DNA of 64,000 bases from Leishmania donovani. Lineage: Eukaryota > Euglenozoa > Kinetoplastea > Trypanosomatida > Trypanosomatidae. Where the stretch lies: NCBI RefSeq assembly GCF_000227135.1, contig NC_018245.1:600095-664094 (forward strand). Direction: 5' to 3'. Positions within the stretch are counted from its first letter, which is position 1. Every line of letters begins with the position of its first letter. Below, piece after piece: positions 44,483-54,062 of this stretch. Under the pieces are notes generated by a model. The model saw only the letters and a list, made by a program, of their open reading frames with translations. It was not told the origin of the DNA and made no database searches. A program made the translations under genes and the position numbers.

Positions 44483-44927
44483 TACTTTGATAGCCGCTGC
44501 AGCATGTCGGCCAGCGCCGCGCCTTGAGTGGAGGTCTAAGCCGGGAAGGTGGCGTTGGTGGTGTGGGGTAGCGATCCTCTTCCGGTCAACGCTGGCGGCA
44601 TCGCGTCATATGCTTCCTGAAAGTGGATAGTGGACTGCGTCGTGCAGTCGTGGCTCGGCTCCGTGGTGACGGTGCCCCAACCGCAGGTGAGGCAGTCGAG
44701 CGCCCGGGTGACGTCCGTTGACGTGTCCGTGGCCCCGTCTGCGCTGTGCCATGCTGGGGTGTCCTCCTCCCTTTGCACATGTCAAGTATTTACGATGGGG
44801 CCAATTGTATGGAATGGACCGGGCTCGGTCGGGTTGTCCTTTCGTGTCCCACACCGGGTGGTGCGAGTTGGCGTCCATTCCGACAACACGAGGGCTGGGC
44901 GCGACGCTGCTTTGTATCTGATCGACA

Positions 44928-44980
44928 GCACTTGCTGTCCCACCAGGGCACTTGCTGTCCCACCAGGGCACCTGCTGTAG
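44928..44980. repeat. Short tandem repeat of a 20-bp unit
   Basis: The unit GCACTTGCTGTCCCACCAGG occurs twice in a row and then partly a third time (GCACCTGCTG). It lies at the 5' side of the minus-strand retroposon remnant. Confidence 0.85.
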
Positions 44981-45276
44981 GTGTGTAGCCGGACCTGAGG
45001 TTAGTATCCGTCTAGTAGGGTCACTGCAGCACATCCAGGCTGCCACTGCTGCAACTTAGCTCTTTAGAACGGCATGGCGGAGAAGGAGGGGGCTACACCT
45101 GTACGTATGTCCTCCTGCTTTCGCACGGAGGCGCCGCCACCACGCTCTTCGCCTCGTGATATGCCAGAATGCTGAAAAGACGGGTGGCCACATGCCTTGC
45201 AGGCCCGCCAGGATGGAATGCGTCTCTTGCAGAACACAGAATGCTATTGCATACTTGCAAGAAGCTGGGCACGCCG

Positions 45277-45540
45277 ACGCCCTTCGGCGTCGCCCACCCC
45301 ACTGCCATTCTACTGCGCATACACAGCAGCCGAGGCCCAGAACTACGCACGACATCACCGCAGCGCAGTAACAGCAGGAGAAGAGATGGTGGATGCGTGT
45401 ACGTGCTGAATACGCGGGCAGGACTCGTAGTGGGCTGGTCCAGGCGTGAGCATGGCTATACGTCTCTTCGGCACAGCGCCAGCCAAGCCCTGTCCACCGG
45501 CGCCAGAGAGCCCGCAGCCGCACCAGAGGGCAGGCTGCAG
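45277..45540 (+). repeat. SIDER-like element, plus-strand copy truncated by a gap
   Basis: Starts at CCGACGCCCTTCGGCGTCG and runs into the gap at 45541. Bases 45306-45540 equal 46940-47174 exactly. It lacks the left part (tract through TGTCGCACGGCGGCAATGAC) that the complete copy has. The sequence to its left (45060-45276) is unrelated to the other copies. Confidence 0.8.
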
Positions 45541-45639
45541 NNNNNNNNNNNNNNNNNNNNNNNNNNNNNNNNNNNNNNNNNNNNNNNNNNNNNNNNNNNN
45601 NNNNNNNNNNNNNNNNNNNNNNNNNNNNNNNNNNNNNNN
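45541..45639. other. Assembly gap (99 N)
   Basis: A run of Ns between a contig ending inside a SIDER-like element and a contig that starts one repeat unit away. Confidence 0.98.
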
Positions 45640-46840
45640 CGGGGAGCCCACAGGGTTGAAATAGAATAGCAAAAGAGGGGCAGAAAGCAATCAAAGGCAC
45701 AGTTCTGAGTGGCAGCCAGACGCGAAGATAAGGTTATCTTTTGTTTCCAACGTGTCCACCCCACCACGAACAAGTCAGCACCTATACACGCATACGTAAC
45801 CGCAGCCCACCCACCGCTGTGTCGCACGGCGGCAATGACAGGGAGCGGGGTCCACCGACGCCCTTCGGCGTCGCCCAGCCCACTGCCATTCTACTGCGCA
45901 TACACAGCAGCCGAGGCCCAGAACTACGCACGACATCACCGCAGCGCAGTAATAGCAGGATAAAAAATGGTGGATGCGTGTACGTGCTGAATACGCGGGC
46001 AGGACTCGTAGTGGGCTGGTCCAGGCGTGAGCATGGCTATACGTCTCTTCGGCACAGCGCCAGCCAAGCCCTGTCCACCGGCGCCAGAGAGCCCGCAGCC
46101 GCACCAGAGGGCAGGCTGCAGGCTGCTCGGCATTATCACAACGAGTGAGTATTGGATCATGACGCCAGCGTGTGGTGGCCGGCATTGTCACAATCAGCGG
46201 GAAGCACGCAAGAGCAAACCGTTAAAAGGAAAAAAAAAACGGGAAAAGACAGTGGCCATGGTGCTGACCGAAAGCGTTGGAAGGGGGAGGAACGGTGAGT
46301 GCCGGAGAAAGTAACGCACAACCAAAAGAAAAGCAGAAAAAAAAAAGAAAGTCGAGCACACACACGCAAGCAAGAATGTTCTACGCAGACATCTTAAACC
46401 CATTGTTTCAGCTGTTTTGTTTGCTGCTGCTTCCTCTATGTGTCCTAGTGTCCATCTCCCTCCTCGATGCTTTTCTCATCAGAGGCCCGCTTGTGCTGTG
46501 CCGGCATGACCTTTTCACGACTCCTGTCGGGGAGCCCACAGGGTTGAAATAGAATAGCAAAAGAGGGGCAGAAAGCAATCAAAGGCACAGTTCTGAGTGG
46601 CAGCCAGACGCGAAGATAAGGTTATCTTTTGTTTCCAACGTGTCCACCCCACCACGAACAAGTCAGCACCTATACACGCATACGTAACCGCAGCCCACCC
46701 ACCGCTGTGTCGCACGGCGGCAATGACAGGGAGCGGGGTCCACCGACGCCCTTCGGCGTCGCCCAGCCCACTGCCATTCTACTGCGCATACACAGCAGCC
46801 GAGGCCCAGAACTACGCACGACATCACCGCAGCGCAGTAA
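45640..46840 (+). repeat. Contig with identical ends: collapsed tandem array of an 888-bp unit
   Basis: Bases 45640-45952 equal 46528-46840 exactly (313 bp, offset 888). A contig that begins and ends with the same sequence indicates at least two, possibly many, head-to-tail units. One unit comprises a left spacer (45640-45774), a SIDER-like element (45775-46190) and a right spacer with an A-rich tract (46191-46527). Confidence 0.85.
45775..46190 (+). repeat. SIDER-like element, complete plus-strand copy
   Basis: The best-bounded copy in the window, from about AGTCAGCACCTATACACGC to GATCATGACGCCAGC. It differs from the copies at 45277 and 46940 near 45953-45966 (TAGCAGGATAAAAAATGG against CAGCAGGAGAAGAGATGG), so copies are not all identical. 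It is the same family as the minus-strand copy at 26680-27075. No coding capacity. Confidence 0.78.
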
Positions 46841-47240
46841 NNNNNNNNNNNNNNNNNNNNNNNNNNNNNNNNNNNNNNNNNNNNNNNNNNNNNNNNNNNN
46901 NNNNNNNNNNNNNNNNNNNNNNNNNNNNNNNNNNNNNNNCATTCTACTGCGCATACACAGCAGCCGAGGCCCAGAACTACGCACGACATCACCGCAGCGC
47001 AGTAACAGCAGGAGAAGAGATGGTGGATGCGTGTACGTGCTGAATACGCGGGCAGGACTCGTAGTGGGCTGGTCCAGGCGTGAGCATGGCTATACGTCTC
47101 TTCGGCACAGCGCCAGCCAAGCCCTGTCCACCGGCGCCAGAGAGCCCGCAGCCGCACCAGAGGGCAGGCTGCAGGCTGCTCGGCATTATCACAACGAGTG
47201 AGTATTGGATCATGACGCCAGCGTGTGGTGGCCGGCATCA
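46663..47240 (+). repeat. SIDER-like element, plus-strand copy split by a gap
   Basis: The left part (46663-46840) is identical to the start of the 45775 copy. The right part (46940-47240) matches the 45277 copy. The 66 bases ending at 46840 equal the 66 starting at 46940, so the contigs overlap across the 99-N gap. Downstream the flank differs from the other copy after GTGTGGTGGCCGGCAT. Confidence 0.78.
46841..46939. other. Assembly gap (99 N)
   Basis: A run of Ns between contigs that overlap by 66 identical bases. Confidence 0.98.
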
Positions 47241-47905
47241 TGGAGGAGGAGGAGTGCAAGGGAAATGGTGGCGAGCTGCTCTTGACGAAACGAGCCAGCG
47301 AGCTTCTCATGCCGCGTCCCCGTGGGAGTGCTTTTGTCTTCCCTTCACGGAGGCACGCTCGCATGCGGGCAGAGGCCGATATATATATATATATTTGGTC
47401 AGCAACCGCCACGGCGATGAGCTCAGTCGGCGATTTTTTTTTCTTGGCCTAGCGGTGTGGCGGCTCCCATCACACCGCTGCTGGCGTGCCGCGGTTTTGT
47501 CTCTCATCTCGCTTCTCCCTCTCTGTCTCATTCTCCTTGTTTCCTTTTTTTTTTTCGGGCTCGGCATCGTGCGTACACAGAAGCCTAAGGAAGCGAGCAA
47601 ACGGACGCTTACGAAGCGTAGCTGTGCAGATCTGCAGCACCGGCACCACCTCGAGGCGACAGAGCGAAGCGCACGGAAAAGCGGCTGTGCACCCGATAGC
47701 GAAGGAAGACCGCCACGGTAAAGCCACCTCTATTCACTCAAGTGCATGCGCGCGCATACTGACGTACACATCCTGGCGGGAGAAGAAAGAGAGAGACAAA
47801 CGCACGCAGAGGGCACAAACACGCTCCCTTTCAGAAACACAGGTGCGGCGGCGAACACAACAGAGGCTCGCTGATCCTTTTCCCCTTTTCTCCCTCAGGT
47901 CAGAC
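47241..47905 (+). other. 5' region of the WDR60-like gene
   Basis: No separate gene. A TA run occurs at 47379-47393 and T runs at 47434-47442 and 47546-47556. The stretch 47875-47896 is almost pure pyrimidine and ends CTCCCTCAG. Confidence 0.6.
47875..47898 (+). promoter_or_regulatory. Predicted trans-splice acceptor of the WDR60-like gene
   Basis: A pyrimidine tract of about 20 bases is followed directly by CAG (AG at 47897-47898). The ATG at 47906 would then have a 5' UTR of only seven bases before the spliced leader is counted. This supports the chosen start over any upstream codon in the open frame. Confidence 0.6.
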
Positions 47906-50638
47906 ATGCCTGAGAGCGAGGACGAGCGCCGGCTGCGCAAGGAGAAGAGGCGGAGCGCGGCCCGCAAGGCTGACGAGGCAGAGAAGAAGGGCACAGCGAC
48001 TTCCGCAGAGGCATCTTCGCCATCGAGGATACCCTCGCAAACGACGGCAACTGCGAGCGCCACCACAGCTGCCCCTTCCGCTGATGCGCAGGTTGAGCGG
48101 AAGGAAACGGAGGAGGAGCGACGCATCAGGAAGGAAAAGAAGCGAGCGCAGCGTGAGGCCCAGAAGCAGCAAGAGGCAGCCGCAGCCGCAGCCGCAGACG
48201 CCGCTGCTGCCACTGCCACTGCCTCTGCACCTCCTATCGTCGATGCGATCGCTCCCAACGCTAAACAGTCAAAGGAAGAGCGCCGCGCAGCCAGGAAGAA
48301 GGATCGCTGTAGCGGCGATCAAGCGGACGACGCGGACGCGGCACTGCTAAACGCGATAGAGGCGGAGAACAACGCCGTCGTGGCACAGAGCATCCGGAAC
48401 AGTCGCAATTTCGCCACAGCGGAGCTGAAGAGAGTGACGGAAGAAAAGGAGCGGAAACGGCTCGAGTCGGCTGAGGAGCGGGCGGAGCGGAAGCGCGCGG
48501 AGCGTGAAGAGCGTCGTCTCCTCCGTCGCGCCGCCGCGGCCGGTGCAGCAGAAGGAAAGAGCAACGCCGAAGATGGCGGCGCTTCGGCGGCCGACGCCGC
48601 TGGCAGGGTGGCGCTGAGTCCGGTGACTGCGTTTGATCCGAGTGAGCTACAGCGGCAGGCGTATCGTGCACAGTTCCAGAAGGACCTGACGCGAGCCACA
48701 GCGCTGCGCCGCATGGTGGACTTTGATAGCAGCGGCGGTGTCGTGCTGGACCTCGCACCACAGAGCGCCTACGATTTGTACATACGCGACTTTGGCCAGA
48801 GTGGACGCGAACAGGTCGGAGTGCAGGCGCCGCCCGAGGAGGAACGGCTGGACGCTGGCACGCAGGCCGAGCGGGGCAAGCTGCGGGCTCGCGGGGCACA
48901 GGCGCCGGATGATCTCGGCCTCTGCCCGGAAGAAGAGGCGGAGAGGCAGTTCTTCCAACTGCGGCGCAAGGCGCTGCTACGCAATGGCAGAGGCGGTGGC
49001 GCCGCAGCTGGCACTGGCGCCGCGGCTGCGGGCGAAGGTGACGACGGGGTAGATGGCGAGGAGGATGGGGAGGTGGCTGCGAAGTCAGCTGCAAATGGAG
49101 TTGGTAAGAAAGTAACTCGTTCGGTAGACGCGGCAGTGCTGGAGCGCTTCCTCACGAACACGCTTTCGGTGATGATCGCCGCTCTGGATGAGAACAACTC
49201 TTTGGTGTCGGGAGCGGCGACCGGCGCAGACGTCCCGTCGGTGGAGAGCTCGAAGCCGAAGGCGCCGACAGCGTTCTCATCCTCGTGCACAACCTTCTGC
49301 TGGCGCGGCACGCGCAACCGCCCCGTCGTGCAGGTGCTGGTGAACCCCTCCAACCCTCGCCAGCTCATTGCCCTGCACGGGGCCGTTGATGGAACGGGGC
49401 CGTCTCCGACTCTCGATACGTTCCTCTCCGTGCTGCTGCTGTGGAGCGTTCACGACGCCACGACGCCGGACCGGGTGCTCGTCTCCTGCTCGTCTGTCAC
49501 GTGCATGTGCGTCAGCCCCTCTCGCCCCCACCTCGTCTACGGCGGCACTGCGGACGGCAACGCGTGCATCTGGAACCTTCGCGAGCCGGACCGCCTGCAC
49601 CTCTCCGCCGGCTGCTACGAGCGAGCCGTCTTCCACTTGCCTTCCTACAACACGGGCTGGCAGGTGGGCGGCCACACTGCCCCGGTGCGGCAGGTCCGCG
49701 TTGCGGGGTACAACACCACTTCCGTCGCCACCCGCAAGGAGGAGCAGTACGAGCAGCTCGTCTCAATGGACGACACCGGCGTCATGTGCTACTGGGCACT
49801 GACAGAGAAGCGCGACCCATGCGAGATGAACAGCGGCAGCCCTGGCGCCGCTGCCGCGACCGGACTCGGTTTGCTCGACAGTGACTACGGTCTACACCCC
49901 GGCAGCTATGTGAGCCTGCGTCTCGTCAAGGACTCAGCGGCTGCGAGTGCCGCTGCTAGCTCTGTGGTTCAGCAACACGACGAGGACGGCGACGCTGCGG
50001 TGGCCTACGGTGCCGGCGTCACCGGTGGTTTTGACTTTGCGCCATCTGACAGCACCCAGTGCGTTCTGACCGCTCCTCAGGGCGTCGTTCGATGCAGTCG
50101 CATTGGGGGGATCGCGTCGCCGTCTCTGTACGGCCCTTCCTGCGGCAACAGCCACCTGCCCTACGCCGCGGCGTCGGGAGACAAGCCACATCATGTGAAG
50201 ACGGTTGCCGTGCCATGCTGTGTGCAGTATAGCATCCTGGATACGCGGTGGTTTGTGGTGGGCTACGAGGACGGCACCGTGCGGCTCTACCTTCAGCACG
50301 AGGCAACGCCGCAGGTGACAGTGGAGGTGGGCAATCAGCCTATCGTGGCAGTCTGCTGCAGCGGCGCGATACCGTGGGTGGTGTGGGCGCTGGACGAGAG
50401 CGGCGAGTTGCACCTGATCGACTTTGCCTACCACCGCCGTCAGGCACCGCGTCTCTCGCACACGCTGACGCAGCCGGACACTGGCGTGTGCACCTGCATT
50501 GATGTGTTATCCAAGAGCGAAAAGGCAGATCAGCACTTCCTCGTCGCGGGGTTCGAGAAGGGCGTGATGCAGATGCACATCGTCGATGTGGAGAAGCTGC
50601 GCGTGGCCCACTCGGAGCGCGACGAACGTTGGATCTGA
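47906..50638 (+). CDS. WDR60-like dynein-2 (intraflagellar transport) intermediate chain, 910 aa
   Basis: Probably an intermediate chain of the cytoplasmic dynein-2 motor that drives retrograde intraflagellar transport. Residues 1-230 are a highly charged, Arg/Glu/Lys-rich region with repeats of the kind DERRLRKEKRRSAARK and EERRIRKEKKRAQRE, resembling the N-terminus of WDR60/DYNC2I1. Near residues 285-300, QSAYDLYIRDFGQSG fits the conserved YDxYxRxFG block that precedes the light-chain-binding region in WDR60. From about 490 to 900 a degenerate WD40 propeller appears, with GGTADGNACIWNL (W556), SMDDTGVMCYWAL and VVGYEDGTVRLYL as clear blades. The start is the first in-frame ATG; an open frame extends 420 bases upstream without another ATG. 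Dynein-1 intermediate chain or an axonemal chain is a less likely alternative. Confidence 0.75.
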   Translation: MPESEDERRLRKEKRRSAARKADEAEKKGTATSAEASSPSRIPSQTTATASATTAAPSADAQVERKETEEERRIRKEKKRAQREAQKQQEAAAAAAADAAAATATASAPPIVDAIAPNAKQSKEERRAARKKDRCSGDQADDADAALLNAIEAENNAVVAQSIRNSRNFATAELKRVTEEKERKRLESAEERAERKRAEREERRLLRRAAAAGAAEGKSNAEDGGASAADAAGRVALSPVTAFDPSELQRQAYRAQFQKDLTRATALRRMVDFDSSGGVVLDLAPQSAYDLYIRDFGQSGREQVGVQAPPEEERLDAGTQAERGKLRARGAQAPDDLGLCPEEEAERQFFQLRRKALLRNGRGGGAAAGTGAAAAGEGDDGVDGEEDGEVAAKSAANGVGKKVTRSVDAAVLERFLTNTLSVMIAALDENNSLVSGAATGADVPSVESSKPKAPTAFSSSCTTFCWRGTRNRPVVQVLVNPSNPRQLIALHGAVDGTGPSPTLDTFLSVLLLWSVHDATTPDRVLVSCSSVTCMCVSPSRPHLVYGGTADGNACIWNLREPDRLHLSAGCYERAVFHLPSYNTGWQVGGHTAPVRQVRVAGYNTTSVATRKEEQYEQLVSMDDTGVMCYWALTEKRDPCEMNSGSPGAAAATGLGLLDSDYGLHPGSYVSLRLVKDSAAASAAASSVVQQHDEDGDAAVAYGAGVTGGFDFAPSDSTQCVLTAPQGVVRCSRIGGIASPSLYGPSCGNSHLPYAAASGDKPHHVKTVAVPCCVQYSILDTRWFVVGYEDGTVRLYLQHEATPQVTVEVGNQPIVAVCCSGAIPWVVWALDESGELHLIDFAYHRRQAPRLSHTLTQPDTGVCTCIDVLSKSEKADQHFLVAGFEKGVMQMHIVDVEKLRVAHSERDERWI

Positions 50639-51341
50639 CGGCAATGCACCGAGCGAAAGAGGATCGCTGTGGGTGTAGGGTCGGCAGATTGTGATGCCGC
50701 TCCGTTTTCTGTTGTTTCTACCTGATGTACGCTAGAGCGATGGGGCGACGGCTCTGTGGACGACGGGGCTACGTGGAGGGCTGCGTGCGCGTGTACGCGA
50801 ACCCGCCAAACTGCCTGTGCGCCTTCCTCCCACCGATTCCTTCCGTTCGCGTTTTGTTTTTGTGCTGTTTGGTGGTGTTGACAAGAGACCCTCGGCGGCG
50901 CGGCCACCTCCTGCCCTCCGACATCCGACCAGCGACGGCATCGTTCGCGCCGACCGCGGGAGCATACGCGAAGAGCAAAATAGCAAAAAAAAACCAAAGC
51001 GGAAGAATGATCGGCTCACCGGAGCGGCTCGATGAGCAGGAGAGGACACGACGGTGCTGCGACAGGAGGTAGGAGGGAGGGGGTGCTCTTCGTCATGCTG
51101 CGCCTCGCACATGGGAATCCTGCACCGCTGCGTTGTGCTTGATCTCACCTATTCTTTGTCCTCTCCATCGCTGCGGGCGGATGCTTGTGTGCACTCATGT
51201 TAGGTCTACAGCCATGATCGCGGGTGAAGCAAGACGAAGAAGAAAAAAGAAGACACAGCCGCTTCTGACTCGTTCCCTGTAAGCCTCGCTCGATGAGACA
51301 GCTCTCACCATCATTACACTCACACACACCCTCTTTCGTTG
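50639..51341 (+). other. Intergenic spacer
   Basis: No gene seen. Contains short A runs (50984-50992) and a CA-rich tract just before the next gene (51315-51330). Confidence 0.55.
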
Positions 51342-52490
51342 ATGATATCTCCCCCTTCCTACGCAGTCTTGCGTGCGCGCGCAGAATCGCGGTTACAATC
51401 CTTTTCCAGAGCGACCGCGCTCTTCTTTCGGAAAGGCGCGATGGGGTATTTCCGTGGCTACGCCGCCCTCACAAAACATGCGCCTGTGAAGTTTCCATGC
51501 GATGCGCCGAGTGGCGTGAGCGCGCCGCTGCATGGAAGCTACCCGTGGTACGCTGTGCGCCACGTCTGCACTACTGCGGCCGCTGCAAGCGGCAATGCTG
51601 TAAGCGGCGGCGGCGATGGCCACCCGACGCGCTCCACGTCGTCAGCTGCGGCAGGCGTTTCAGAGCTGCCCAACAAGTTCATCTACGCGCCGCGACTCCG
51701 CTACACGGCCCCGTGGCGTAGCAGGCAGATAACTGACTTTCTCGTCTGCAAGGACGACGTTGCCCTCTCGATCGCGCACACATACCGCAACCCGGACACG
51801 GACATCACCGTCACCCTTATCCCACTCCGACATTTCGCTCACCCCGAATTCTTCAAGCAGGTGGATGACTTGTGCAACCAGCACGAGTCGGTATTGATGG
51901 AGGGCCGCACGCCGCTCAGTGGTGCTCCCTACTCCACGGTGGTGCCGCCGCGGGAGCGAGTCAAGTGCACGCGTCCGATGGACCACGAGGATGACGAGGG
52001 CTGGGAACCGCGCGAGGTCGAGAGCTTCTTTCAGCCCTTCTCGTGGGGCGTCAAGGACTCGCCAAATCACACAGTGGTACACGCAGCGGACAAGTACGAC
52101 TACGAGAAGCTGCCTTGGTGGTGCTCTGTGCGCTTTAACGCGCCTGTGCTCGGCAGTTTTGCTCGGGAGCAGCACTGTCTTAACATGATCTACCCTCTCC
52201 GCGAGAATATGTACAAGTCCTTTGCCATCCCCTGGGGGGCCGCCCACATGCCAGTCTTCCACGAGATGCTGCTCGACAACGGGTTCGAAAATGTGGGCAT
52301 GTGCTCCCTCCTCGTGCTGAACCGAACGGATGGCATTATCAGTGAGGGCGAGTTTATTAAGATGCAGCACTGGCAGCGCAAGCGCGCTCGTCGTGCTTGG
52401 TACCTGTACGGCATCGGCCTCGTCTCCTTGTGGCGGCTCGTCTACGCGCACCTCACTATCGAATACCACAGTGGACCACGGGAGATGTAA
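51342..52490 (+). CDS. TraB/GumN-like protein with C-terminal membrane segment, probable mitochondrial (382 aa)
   Basis: The first in-frame ATG (51342) gives an Arg/Ser-rich, acid-poor leader (RARAESRLQSFSRATALFFRK) that looks like a mitochondrial targeting peptide. A second ATG at 51441 would remove it, so I keep the longer form. The core has features I associate with the TraB/GumN superfamily: a strand with a conserved His (TLIPLRHFAHPEFF), then NQHESVLMEG, and a late WGAAHMPVFHEMLLDNGF resembling the G-A-x-H-L/M-P...G-F motif of that family. Close to the C-terminus, YLYGIGLVSLWRLVYAHLTI is a likely membrane helix. Bacterial and animal members include pheromone-shutdown and TIKI-type proteins, some of them metalloproteases. 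I cannot assign an activity here. The opposite strand also carries a 416-codon open frame, which is a shadow. Confidence 0.7.
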   Translation: MISPPSYAVLRARAESRLQSFSRATALFFRKGAMGYFRGYAALTKHAPVKFPCDAPSGVSAPLHGSYPWYAVRHVCTTAAAASGNAVSGGGDGHPTRSTSSAAAGVSELPNKFIYAPRLRYTAPWRSRQITDFLVCKDDVALSIAHTYRNPDTDITVTLIPLRHFAHPEFFKQVDDLCNQHESVLMEGRTPLSGAPYSTVVPPRERVKCTRPMDHEDDEGWEPREVESFFQPFSWGVKDSPNHTVVHAADKYDYEKLPWWCSVRFNAPVLGSFAREQHCLNMIYPLRENMYKSFAIPWGAAHMPVFHEMLLDNGFENVGMCSLLVLNRTDGIISEGEFIKMQHWQRKRARRAWYLYGIGLVSLWRLVYAHLTIEYHSGPREM

Positions 52491-54062
52491 TCGCCGTGGC
52501 GTTTTCTTTTTCGTTTGCGTAGCTCTAGTCGAGCATAACACCGCTACCATCAAAATCTCTTCCTCCTCCCTTGAGGTGCTGAGGGTCGGGCTCTGGACAG
52601 GCGCGCACCGGTGGAAGGCATCCCGTATGCTTACGCAGACACAGACACCCGGGCTGTGGCCCTCCTCCCCCTCCACTGCCGACTTCGCCAGTCGGCTTCT
52701 ACCGTCCTCGGAGGGGACGCCGCTTTCCTTACTTGTCCTCTTCCCGGGTTGTCCTAAAACACTGTCGCGCAGAAGGCACATACCCACACGCACATGGATG
52801 CGCACGCATACGTGTTGCATCCCACCCTTCTCTTCGGCGCTGCCCCCCCCCCCTCGAAATCGAGGAGAGCGAGCGAGGGAGGCCAAAGCAGGGCAGCGAA
52901 ACCATAGCAAACCCCTCCCTCACCATTGAACCGTACACCAGCACGGATGTGCGTTGCTTGCGTCTTGCATGAGAGGAAAAGGACGGGAAGAGTGCGCAGC
53001 GCCCTGGAAAGCTTACTGATGCTGTTCGCCCTGTGTGTGTGTGCGTGTGTGCGCTCACACCCCCTCTCTCTTTTGCTTGGCGACGTCTTTTTCCACTCAT
53101 GTGTTCGACGGCTTGTCTCCCGTTGTGGTCTTCGTTGGTGGGCGGCCCAACACTTGGAAACTCGGAGAAGAGGGCGGAAGAGAAACGAGAAAACCACTGG
53201 AGGAGCACACCAGCAGAGGAACACAGAATGCTGCGCTTCACACGCGCTAAGGCACCCACACACAGGCACAGATACGCATGGAAGCAACGCTGCGCCCTTT
53301 TCAGTAGAGCGTTACGGCTGCCAAGGATGAATGCCATGTGTGCGTGCGTGTGATGACACCAGTGGCTGCGGTTGTTTGTCTCAGCCAGCATACGCACTTC
53401 CTCTTCTTCTCCCTGCCCCCTCTCTCTTTATTGATGCTTGTGGCAGCGCAAGTGCGAAGAAGCAAGGTAAAAGCAGAACACGCCAACAAGCAACGTCCAC
53501 GGCACCGATTATCGCCTCTTCTTTCTTCCCATTATCAGTACGGCAGCGCCGTGGTCCTGCCCCCACCGCCGCCCCTTTTACCGTAGTGCCTTTTAGTAGC
53601 AGTAGCACTAGAGTCGGGCCTGCTTGCCCGAATCCGCTTTCCGAGACCGCTAATCGTTGTCTCGGTGTGCGCGCGGGCGTTAGCAGCCCACCCCCGTAGC
53701 AATCCAAGGAGGTAGGGAAGGGCATCTCGACGCCGACTGAGAGACTCACCAAGTGAGACATAGGGATCACGAAAGAATAGAAAAACACCCACCATCGGCG
53801 TCTGCGGAGCCTGGACGTTTCCCTTTGACCCCGCGAAACGACAGGACGCTGCTGCGCGGTCTGAGAAGGGCTGAGGCAGGGGAGGCCACGGGGAGTACGA
53901 GAGCCCGCTACGATTCACAACTGCTGAGGAGCGTGTTGCCCATACATACACACACACACACACACAGACTCACCCTCTTTTCACATCTTCCCGCCACCCT
54001 CTCCCCATCTCAGCTGCTGCTGCTGCTGCTCATTTCTGTTGCTTTCTTGATTTCCTTTCCCG
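52491..54062 (+). other. Spacer and 5' region of the complex I subunit gene
   Basis: No gene supported. GT- and CA-rich runs occur at 53033-53049 and 53946-53966. A long pyrimidine tract (53968-54010) ends CATCTCAG with AG at 54012-54013, the likely splice acceptor for the next gene (49-base 5' UTR, which starts with a (CTG)n run). Confidence 0.6.

Larger units (their letters stand above)
42200..45050 (-). pseudogene. Degenerate ingi/L1Tc-clade non-LTR retroposon (DIRE-like), minus strand
   Basis: On the minus strand, about 44900-44840 encodes VVGMDANSHHPVWDTKG. This fits the apurinic-endonuclease motif of trypanosomatid ingi/L1Tc elements, where G-D-x-N-A/S-H-H-P-x-W is expected. Downstream, in a different frame, HSADGATDTSTDVTRALDC and TTQSTIHFQ fit the rest of the endonuclease domain (S-D-H-x-x-I-type end). 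The frame changes and stops show it is dead. Nearer 42200-42850 other minus-strand pieces are open but not clearly assignable. Two 99-N gaps lie inside and their flanks overlap, so the true element is shorter than drawn. Such remnants (DIRE) are common in Leishmania, which has no active ingi. Confidence 0.7.

Noticed and set aside
51660..52910. 416-codon open frame on the minus strand
   Set aside because: It lies antisense to the TraB/GumN-like gene, mirrors its codon composition, has no domain, and all supported protein genes here are on the plus strand.
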